NCBI GenBank assembly: GCA_963665085.2
Contig: CAXXXS010000001.1
Span: 3,100,001 to 3,164,000, forward strand
Source: G963665085 sp963665085
GTDB lineage: Bacteria; Bacteroidota; Bacteroidia; Bacteroidales; JAAAOM01
Length of the DNA: 64,000 nucleotides
Direction of reading: 5' to 3'
Shown here: in pieces, positions 8,125 to 15,096 of the stretch
How positions within the stretch are numbered: the first letter of the stretch is position 1
How the letters are laid out: each line of letters starts with the position of its first letter
Translations under genes and position numbers: made by a program
Notes under the pieces: generated by a model
Seen by the model: only the letters and a program-made list of their open reading frames with translations
Database searches by the model: none
What the model was told of the DNA's origin: nothing

Positions 8125-8508
8125 TTAATTCTTATTGGCAGTTAACTCTATTTTTCCATTTGGGGAGTTAACAATTCCTTTCATCTTTTTCTCTTTTACT
8201 GATACTTCAGTTTTAATGTATTCGTAATCTATGTTTATGCCGAAAATTAACTTGTTTTCTTTTATCTCAATGTCTTTCATTTTTATCTTATAACCATCCT
8301 GGAATTCAACTTCGCCAATAAGCTCATTGTCTTTATCGAAGCTCATAAGAATTTTTCCCTTTTCATATCCATAAGGAGCATAAGGTGCTTCATAATTCCA
8401 TGTCCCAATAAAATCATTTTTATTTTGGGCGGAAACAATTGTTGCCGAGAACAAAATAGTTATTACAACAAACAACGAAATCCCATATTTTTCATGTTTT
8501 TTTCTCAT
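8125..8508 (-). CDS. Small secreted protein of unknown function
   Basis: The 127-residue protein has a clear signal peptide (hydrophobic residues 9-25, cleavage after VSAQ). The mature part of about 100 residues is beta-rich, beginning with NDFIGTWNYEAPYAPYGYE. The FIGTW start followed by alternating strands resembles small lipocalin-like or other beta-barrel domains found in Bacteroidota secretomes, but I cannot assign a family. It stands alone between the convergent E1-like gene and a divergently regulated region upstream. No function is proposed. Confidence 0.6.
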   Translation of the reverse strand: MRKKHEKYGISLFVVITILFSATIVSAQNKNDFIGTWNYEAPYAPYGYEKGKILMSFDKDNELIGEVEFQDGYKIKMKDIEIKENKLIFGINIDYEYIKTEVSVKEKKMKGIVNSPNGKIELTANKN

Positions 8509-8750
8509 GGTGTAATTGATTTAAATTTGATTGGGACAAATATTGATTTATCATTAAAAAGAAGCAAAAATTAGGGATGTTTGAACCTATTTTGGTATAA
8601 TTGGTACCAGTTGAAGTTTAACATTCCTGATAAAAAACACAAAATTTAATAATGCTGAGATTACAAAAAATAGTAAGTGTAAGTTTTTGTTTGTTAAATA
8701 GTTGTTTTTATGCGGATGCACTTATTTCCGGATATTCGGAATATCTAAAA

Positions 8751-9587
8751 CTAAGATCTGATAACTTCATTAATAACAGAAGTGTATTTTCGTGATACAG
8801 GAATTAAATTTTCGTATCCTTCAATTTTAAGCTGAATTTGTTTATTTTCTCTCTGAATTGATTCAATTTTTGAGATGTTGATCATGTATGTTCGGTGACA
8901 TCTAATTATCGATTGTTCACGCAGGGATTCTTCAATATTTTTTAAGGAATTTCGTATTAATTTTCGTTGTAATTTATTTTCGGTTTTGTAATAGATAGTT
9001 ATATAATTATCTGTTGATTCAAGAAACAACAAATCTTTTTTTTGAATAGAAAATTTAATTTTTCCATTTTCATCACTGAAATTTATCAGGTTTTGGAAAA
9101 CAGGTTTTTCGATTTTACGGTGTAGCTCTTTTAGTTTTTTTTTCTGATTTTTATAATTAATCAGCATCATTGAAAAGGAATAAGGAAGTAAAATACCGAG
9201 TGTTGTATATTTTAAAGAGAAAACTAAATCATTATAAAAATTACCTATCGGATTACCATACAAAAATATATAAACTAAACTTATCAGGCTTATTTCAATC
9301 AGCAACCAGAGAATGTAACTTTTTATTTTAAAATGACTTGTGTTAAACCATTTTCTTAATGGAAATTGTGTAAACAGAAAAACAATGCCAACTACAAACC
9401 CATAACTTGAAAGTCTGATGAATTGAATAAAGCCAGAGTCGGAACCCCATCTGTTAATGTTGAAAGGGACAAAGATATTTATAAATAGAACTGCAAAAAC
9501 AAAACAAATACTTATAAATAAGAGCCTGTCTTTTTTATCATCAAGTAACTTAAAGTCCCGGTTTAATACGCTTAATTTAATTTTCAT
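8751..9587 (-). CDS. Membrane-anchored LytTR family transcriptional regulator
   Basis: The 278-residue protein has four hydrophobic segments in its first 150 residues (about 25-41, 54-76, 90-110 and 126-146). A LytTR DNA-binding domain occupies about residues 172-276. The LytTR signature is visible: KKDLLFLESTDNYITIYY, then RNSLKNIEESL, IIRCHRTYMINISKI and LIPVSRKY. Membrane-bound LytTR proteins without a receiver are common in Bacteroidota, and probably sense an envelope or membrane signal directly. The target genes are unknown. The small secreted protein gene downstream (8125-8508) is on the same strand 243 bp away, but is not clearly in the same transcript. Confidence 0.85.
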   Translation of the reverse strand: MKIKLSVLNRDFKLLDDKKDRLLFISICFVFAVLFINIFVPFNINRWGSDSGFIQFIRLSSYGFVVGIVFLFTQFPLRKWFNTSHFKIKSYILWLLIEISLISLVYIFLYGNPIGNFYNDLVFSLKYTTLGILLPYSFSMMLINYKNQKKKLKELHRKIEKPVFQNLINFSDENGKIKFSIQKKDLLFLESTDNYITIYYKTENKLQRKLIRNSLKNIEESLREQSIIRCHRTYMINISKIESIQRENKQIQLKIEGYENLIPVSRKYTSVINEVIRS

Positions 9588-9735
9588 GTTTTTATTAAGC
9601 CCTAATAGACTAATTGTTTAGTTGGTTTTTTTGCGGTTCAAATTTAAGCATTTTCTTTTCAGGACAAATTTATTAAACAGTCTATTTTTTTTGTTTTTCT
9701 TCAAAGAGCCTATTGTAATTATTTTTAGTCCATTC

Positions 9736-9843
9736 TTATTTCCAAGGAAAACTCACGCTGGAAACAAAACCTGCCCATAAAGAACAGATAATAATTGGAA
9801 AAGATAAAACTGCAAGTTTTAAAAGGTGGTTAGATAAGTAAAA
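9736..9843 (-). pseudogene. Possible fragment of a small membrane-protein gene
   Basis: Reading the minus strand just downstream of the response regulator gives an open stretch of about 35 codons without a start, containing LLKLAVLSFPIIICSLWAGF. It ends at a stop at 9736-9738. The composition is that of a transmembrane helix, and the LWAGF segment resembles the first helix of small four-helix membrane proteins known in Bacteroidota. An in-frame stop lies directly upstream and no continuation is seen, so if real it is only a remnant. The support is weak. Confidence 0.2.
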
Positions 9844-9849
9844 TGAGAA

Positions 9850-10221
9850 TTAAGATAAAGCCTTTTTTATTTCATTATCTATTTCATGAATATCAAAAGG
9901 TTTTCTAAAATAAGATTTTACAACACCACTTGCTATTGCTGCATCAATTTCAGGAGTAAGTTCAAAGCCAGTTAAAATATAGTATTTAATATGCGGATAT
10001 TCAGTTCGAGCTTTGTTGATAAACTCTAATCCACTCATTTTAGGCATTCTCATATCGCTAACAACAACAACTATATCAGAATTTTGACTTAGCGTTTCTA
10101 AGCCTTGTTCTCCATTAATCGATGTTAAAATATCATATTTATATGAGAAGTTTATTTTAAATAGATCGAGGTTAATGGGCTCATCATCAACATATAATAC
10201 TTTTATTGTTTTGTTTGGCAT
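9850..10221 (-). CDS. Stand-alone response regulator receiver domain
   Basis: The 123-residue protein is a single CheY-like receiver. The acidic pair Asp12-Asp13 (VDDEP), the phospho-acceptor Asp56 (VSDMRMPKMSG), the Thr in YILTGF and the Lys in YFRKPF are all present, so it should be phosphorylatable. There is no output domain, so it probably acts by protein-protein contact or as a phosphate relay with a separate kinase. No cognate kinase is adjacent. The nearest histidine kinase genes are at 15097 and 33143. It reads toward the LytTR gene, 263 bp away. Confidence 0.9.
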   Translation of the reverse strand: MPNKTIKVLYVDDEPINLDLFKINFSYKYDILTSINGEQGLETLSQNSDIVVVVSDMRMPKMSGLEFINKARTEYPHIKYYILTGFELTPEIDAAIASGVVKSYFRKPFDIHEIDNEIKKALS

Positions 10222-10417
10222 TTTGTTAGATTTAAAGGATAATTTGTAGGGTTATTTATCTGCTCCCTAAATTACAAAAATGATCTTGTAAAATAATCGG
10301 GGTTTATAAGAATTTTTAAAATAGGGTATTTTAAAGTTTAAATATCTTATATGTGAAAGTGAAAATGATGCACGAAGGCCTTGTGTTAATAGAATAAACG
10401 ATTTAAAATATAAAACG

Positions 10418-11722
10418 ATGAAAACAAACAATAATTTAAAAATTAAAGTAGTACTATTAATTAGTATACTTTTCTTGGGAGTTAACTCGTATGCTGCTTC
10501 GCCTCAAGGAAGCGATGCAAAACAAGATACTCTTAAAAGGTACACCGTTTCAGGTAGGGTAGTAGATAGCAGTACTGAAAAACCTGTGATTTTTGCAAAT
10601 GTCTATATCGTATCAACCAATATTGGTACCGTAACAAATTCTGATGGAGAATTTATTATAAAAATCCCCAAAGAATTAGCAAATGCAAAAATTGGTTTTT
10701 CTAATGTTGGGTATAAAAATTATGAAATTCTTGCAAGTGAATTAGAAGAAGAGAATAATATTATTGAATTAAAAGCTGCTGCAATACCAATCCCGGAAGT
10801 TGAAATCAGGACAAGTGATCCTGTTGAGTTACTTCGTGCAGCCCTCAGGCGGGTAGATGAGAATTATTATGAGAACCCGGAAAAGATGACTGCTTTTTAT
10901 CGGGAAACGATTAAAGAAAACAGGAGCTATGTTGCCATATCAGAGGCAGTACTTGATGTCTATAAAGGATCTTATACAAAGGATTTGGATCAGGATCGTA
11001 TTAAAATTTTCAAAGGAAGAAAAAGCGAAGATGTAAAAAAAATGGATACAGTAATATTTAAACTTCAAGGAGGGCCAACAACAATGGTTTTGCTTGATGT
11101 TGTAAAGAATCCAAATATCCTGATAGCTGAAGATATGTTCGAATTTTATGAATACAAATTAATTGGGGTACTTAATATAGACGACAGACAAAATTATGTT
11201 ATTGAATTCGATCAGCGGCCCAATGTAGACTATCCGCTTTATAGCGGGAAAATATTCCTTGATGTAGAGAATCTTGCCATTACCGGATTAGAGTTTAATC
11301 TAAGCGAACGAGGAATTGATAAAGCCGCAAATGTATTGGTTCGAAAGAAACCATTAACAATGAAAGTTGAACCTCTTGGGGCCTATTATCTTGTAAATTA
11401 TCGACAAGAAGAAGGAAAATGGTATCTGAACCATGTTCGCTCAGAACTTGTACTTAAATGTAAATGGAAAAAAAGATTGTTTAACAAAACCTTTACAGCA
11501 ATGTCTGAAATGGCAATAACAGATAAAACAAGAGAAGGTGTAGTTAAACCAAAATCCAGTGAGGTAGCAAAACCAAATGATGTCTTCGTAGAAAACGTTT
11601 CATTCTTTTATGATGAAGATTTCTGGGGCGATTTTAATTACATCAAACCTGAAGATTCTATCGAAGATGCTGTTGAGAGAATAAATAAGAAGATGAGAAA
11701 AAGATTAACATCAATCGATTAA
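10418..11722 (+). CDS. Secreted carboxypeptidase-regulatory-like domain protein
   Basis: The 434-residue protein has a signal peptide ending near SYAA (residue about 27). A CarboxypepD_reg-like beta domain follows (about residues 42-120), with the typical YTVSGRVVDSSTEKPVIFAN and GTVTNSDGEFIIKIP segments. The remaining 300 residues form a domain shared with the product of 13560-15089; both contain TAFYRETIKENRSYVA-like and DEDFWGDFNYI-like segments. This type of domain sits in periplasmic or outer-membrane-associated proteins of Bacteroidota and has no known catalytic activity. It lies just upstream of the sigma/anti-sigma pair, separated by a hairpin, and is probably part of the same circuit. 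Confidence 0.75.
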   Translation: MKTNNNLKIKVVLLISILFLGVNSYAASPQGSDAKQDTLKRYTVSGRVVDSSTEKPVIFANVYIVSTNIGTVTNSDGEFIIKIPKELANAKIGFSNVGYKNYEILASELEEENNIIELKAAAIPIPEVEIRTSDPVELLRAALRRVDENYYENPEKMTAFYRETIKENRSYVAISEAVLDVYKGSYTKDLDQDRIKIFKGRKSEDVKKMDTVIFKLQGGPTTMVLLDVVKNPNILIAEDMFEFYEYKLIGVLNIDDRQNYVIEFDQRPNVDYPLYSGKIFLDVENLAITGLEFNLSERGIDKAANVLVRKKPLTMKVEPLGAYYLVNYRQEEGKWYLNHVRSELVLKCKWKKRLFNKTFTAMSEMAITDKTREGVVKPKSSEVAKPNDVFVENVSFFYDEDFWGDFNYIKPEDSIEDAVERINKKMRKRLTSID

Positions 11723-11781
11723 CAATAAAATTATTAATCTGTGGGCAGGGGAAAGTTGTCTATAAAATAAAAACAAATACA

Positions 11782-11843
11782 TCCCGACTCCGTTCGAATT
11801 GACAATTCGCAGATAAATAAAGTTAGTTCGGGCGAAGTCGGGA
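11782..11843. other. Large inverted repeat between CarboxypepD_reg gene and sigma factor gene
   Basis: Arms at 11782-11798 and 11827-11843 (17 bases, 16 able to pair in RNA, counting two G-U pairs) enclose a 28-base loop. The stem contains tcccgact and its complement agtcggga at the outer ends. There is no T-run after the right arm, so it is not a textbook intrinsic terminator, although it could still end the upstream transcript or act in the leader of the sigma factor mRNA. Confidence 0.5.
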
Positions 11844-11938
11844 ATAGTTTAAAAGACAGATAGTTCTTTCAATTTTAATTGTTCTTTTTAAAGTGATGTT
11901 AAAATTTATATCTTGCACAGAAGAATGAAGGCTTAAAG

Positions 11939-12481
11939 GTGATATCAGAGAAGTTATTATATAGCAGAGTAAAGAAAGGCGACATAAAGTCTTTTGAGGT
12001 TATCTTCAAAGAATATTATGAGAAGCTGGTTGAGTATGCCTTTATTCATCTTAAAGATATTGATAATGCCGAGGAAGTGGTACAGGATTTGTTCTATCAG
12101 TTGTGGAATAAAAGAGAGAAGTTGGAAATTTCTACATCGCTGAAATCATATTTGTTTCGTTCTGTTCATAATAATTGTTTGCTAAGGATTCAGCATGAAA
12201 TGATAAAACATAAATATGAAGATTATATCCGTTCAAAAGATTCACATTATTCACCAGAACCTATTGATTATCTGAAGGCTGGTGAACTGGATGAAAAGAT
12301 TGAACAAACAATAGAATCACTTCCTGAGCGGACAAAATCTATTTTTAAGATGAACCGTTTTGATGGATTAAAATATCAGGAGATTGCAGAAAAGCTTTCA
12401 ATTTCAATAAAAACGGTTGAAGCAAATATGGGAAAAGCTTTAAAAGCATTGAGAATAAGTTTAAAAGAATACATAAATTAG
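11939..12481 (+). CDS. ECF RNA polymerase sigma factor, FecI/RpoE-like
   Basis: The 180-residue protein has sigma region 2 (about residues 10-80, including FEVIFKEYYEKLVEYAF and VVQDLFYQLWNKRE) and sigma region 4 (about 125-175, including FKMNRFDGLKYQEIAEKL and a helix-turn-helix ISIKTVEANMGKAL). This is the Bacteroidota FecI-type arrangement. The start is GTG, since the upstream ATG hits a stop after three codons. The anti-sigma gene follows after 17 bp. It would direct polymerase to a small regulon, probably including the two flanking carboxypeptidase-regulatory-domain genes. Confidence 0.93.
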   Translation: MISEKLLYSRVKKGDIKSFEVIFKEYYEKLVEYAFIHLKDIDNAEEVVQDLFYQLWNKREKLEISTSLKSYLFRSVHNNCLLRIQHEMIKHKYEDYIRSKDSHYSPEPIDYLKAGELDEKIEQTIESLPERTKSIFKMNRFDGLKYQEIAEKLSISIKTVEANMGKALKALRISLKEYIN

Positions 12482-12498
12482 AAAACAGGAATAAACCA

Positions 12499-13515
12499 AT
12501 GGGGGAAGCGGAGCAAAATAAATGGGATTTAATGGCAAAAGTTTTTGCCGGCGAAGCAACTAGCTCAGAAAAAGATATTCTTGATACATGGGTAAATCTT
12601 GACGAAGATAATAAAACCATGTTTGAGAAGTCTGAAAAAGATTGGCATGCCGTTGAATTTCAAAAAATTAAAAGAGATATTAATGTAGAATCAGCTTGGG
12701 ATAAACAATTTCAAAGAATTCAAAAGTCTCCAGGTAAACTACAAAAAGAGGGGCACCTTAAAATATCCCATAATTTTTTGAAAATGGCAGCGTCTCTTGT
12801 TATAATTGTTGCTTTAGGATTTGCCGGTATACGGGTTTTTGATAAAGTCTCGAATCGAGTTATTACTGTTTCAACAAAATTAAATTCAGAAACAAGAACT
12901 ATAATTTTATCAGACGGTAGCGAGGTAACTTTAAATGATAATTCAACCCTTTCGTATCCAAAGAGGTTTGGCGAAAACTCCAGGGAAGTCCGTTTAACCG
13001 GTGAAGCTTTTTTTGATATTAGCAGAAATGCTTCAAAGCCCTTTATAATTCATACAGAGAAAGCAGATGTAAAGGTTTTAGGGACTTCATTTAATGTTAA
13101 TACATCATTAAGTGAAGATATGCTTGAAGTATTTGTTTATACAGGATTAGTACAAGTATCAGATGGAAAGAATCCGGATTACAATATGATTGTTGAACCT
13201 GGTCAGATTGGACGCTTCGAAAATAATATCCTTGTTAAACAAGAAAATACGGATAAAAATTATCTGGCGTGGAAAACAAAAGAGTTGTTCTTTAAGGATG
13301 CTTACTTAAACGATATTACAAAAACACTCAGTAAAGTTTACGATGTAAAAATAGAATTAGCAGATCCAAAAATTGGAGGATGTTTGTATACATCTACAAA
13401 TTCAACATTTGTTCAGGAAGATTTGAAAGATATTTTAAACATTATCTGCAATACTTTCAATCTTGAATTCACACAGAAAAATAATATCTATGTGATAAAA
13501 GGAGAAGGTTGTTAA
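12499..13515 (+). CDS. FecR-family anti-sigma factor
   Basis: The 338-residue inner-membrane protein has a cytoplasmic N-terminal part (1-90), one transmembrane helix (about 93-112, MAASLVIIVALGFAGIRVF), and a periplasmic FecR domain with the conserved SDGSEVTLNDNSTLSYP and REVRLTGEAFFDI segments. A C-terminal DUF4974-like domain starts near residue 255 (LAWKTKELFFKDAYLNDI). FecR proteins hold their ECF sigma factor inactive until a periplasmic STN domain signals substrate contact. Here the STN partner is most likely the product of the next gene, 44 bp downstream. Confidence 0.92.
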   Translation: MGEAEQNKWDLMAKVFAGEATSSEKDILDTWVNLDEDNKTMFEKSEKDWHAVEFQKIKRDINVESAWDKQFQRIQKSPGKLQKEGHLKISHNFLKMAASLVIIVALGFAGIRVFDKVSNRVITVSTKLNSETRTIILSDGSEVTLNDNSTLSYPKRFGENSREVRLTGEAFFDISRNASKPFIIHTEKADVKVLGTSFNVNTSLSEDMLEVFVYTGLVQVSDGKNPDYNMIVEPGQIGRFENNILVKQENTDKNYLAWKTKELFFKDAYLNDITKTLSKVYDVKIELADPKIGGCLYTSTNSTFVQEDLKDILNIICNTFNLEFTQKNNIYVIKGEGC

Positions 13516-13559
13516 ATCTGTTCTTCTGATATAACTTTACTGCATACGAATGCAAAAAA

Positions 13560-15089
13560 TTGAACAAACTATTATACATCTTATTCATATGTATTTTTTG
13601 CCTGGTTAGTAATGTGGCATTTTCTCAGGAAGAAATTTTATCAGAAAGATATAGTTTCAACTTTGAAAATATATCTTTTTATGAAGCATTTGTAGAACTA
13701 AGCCAGAAAACAGGATATCATTTCTCCTATGATGCAAATTATATTGATAGTGAAAAAGCGATCTCTTTTTCATTTAGAGATAAGAAACTTAGTGAGATTA
13801 TTTCCACGTTAATTGGTAAAAATGATTTTGACTTAAAAATTGTTGGAAATCAGATAATCATTTCAAGACAAATTGCAGAATATTCATCACAAGATAGTAT
13901 TGTGCCGGAGATTGATATTTATCCTTTTGTTAATATCAGGGGAGAGATACGAGATGTTAAAACCAATAAAGAAGTCCCTTTTGCAACAGTAAGTATTACC
14001 GGTGAAAGTATAGGTACTATTTCAAACGAAGATGGCCGGTTTCTTTTTAAAATCCCGAAGGAATATGAAAATAAAACAATCTCGATAGCAAGTATGGGGT
14101 ATGAGTCATTAAAATTACCCGTTAGTAACCTGGATACAACCTTCCAAATTTATATGTTAAAACAAGATTATATACCGATACAGGAAGTAATCATACGCAA
14201 AAAAGAACCAATTAGCCTGCTTAGATCAGCGGTGGAAAAAATACCAGATAATTTTAGCACAAAACCGGCCCTTTATACAACATTTTACAGGGAAACAATT
14301 AAACGTAACCGCGAATATATAACACATTCCGAGGCTATACTTTTTATCTATAAGGCACCTTATACAAATGACTATTCGAATGATTTAGTGAAAGTATTTA
14401 AAAGCCGTAAGACTTTAAATGTTTCCAGGCTTGATACTTTTATGTTAAAATTAAAAGGTGGGATTGAAACAAGTTTAATTCTTGATATTGCAAAAAATCC
14501 ATCAAATTTAATATCCGAAGAAAACTTTCAGTTCTATAAATATAATCTTTCTGATATCATACTATTCGATGAACATCCTACCTATGTAATTGAATTTGAA
14601 CCCAAAGTTGATGAGGATTTCTCTTTATTTAAAGGAAAAATTTTTATTGACGTTGAAACTTTAGGAATAAGGGGTGCAGATTTCTCATTAAGTCAGAATA
14701 AATTAAATAAGGCAACAAACACTATGATTGTAAAACGCTCAAAGGGTGTGAAAGTAAAAGCCTTAGGAGCTAATTATTTGGTGAAATACAGGGAGGTGAA
14801 TGGGAAATTTTCGTTAAGTCATATCAGGTTTGAGACTCAGTTTAGAGTAAGAAAACGAGATAAATTGTTTGGTAATGATTTTTCCACTATTACTGAGTTA
14901 GCAGTTAATAATATTGATACAGCGGATGTGAAACGGTTTAAATATAAAGAGGTTGCCAATATAGGGGAGATTTTTCAGGATCAGATTCATACCTATGATT
15001 TGGAATTTTGGGGGCATCTTAATTATTTATTGCCAGACGAACCTCTTGAGGATGCACTAAAGCAGATAGATACAATTCTTGAAAAATAG
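13560..15089 (+). CDS. STN plus carboxypeptidase-regulatory domain protein without TonB-dependent barrel
   Basis: The 509-residue protein reads from a TTG at 13560. That start gives a clean signal peptide (residues 1-23, ending AFSQ), and the nearest ATG (13550) is in another frame. Then come an STN domain (about 27-105, ISFYEAFVELSQKTGYHFSY), a CarboxypepD_reg-like domain (about 125-200) and a 300-residue domain paralogous to that of the 10418-11722 protein. In normal Fec-type circuits the STN and plug domains belong to a SusC or TonB-dependent receptor of about 1,000 residues. Here the barrel is missing, so signal input to FecR would come from this smaller protein. Topology of the C-terminal domain is unknown. 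Confidence 0.8.
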   Translation: MNKLLYILFICIFCLVSNVAFSQEEILSERYSFNFENISFYEAFVELSQKTGYHFSYDANYIDSEKAISFSFRDKKLSEIISTLIGKNDFDLKIVGNQIIISRQIAEYSSQDSIVPEIDIYPFVNIRGEIRDVKTNKEVPFATVSITGESIGTISNEDGRFLFKIPKEYENKTISIASMGYESLKLPVSNLDTTFQIYMLKQDYIPIQEVIIRKKEPISLLRSAVEKIPDNFSTKPALYTTFYRETIKRNREYITHSEAILFIYKAPYTNDYSNDLVKVFKSRKTLNVSRLDTFMLKLKGGIETSLILDIAKNPSNLISEENFQFYKYNLSDIILFDEHPTYVIEFEPKVDEDFSLFKGKIFIDVETLGIRGADFSLSQNKLNKATNTMIVKRSKGVKVKALGANYLVKYREVNGKFSLSHIRFETQFRVRKRDKLFGNDFSTITELAVNNIDTADVKRFKYKEVANIGEIFQDQIHTYDLEFWGHLNYLLPDEPLEDALKQIDTILEK

Positions 15090-15096
15090 AGAACCA

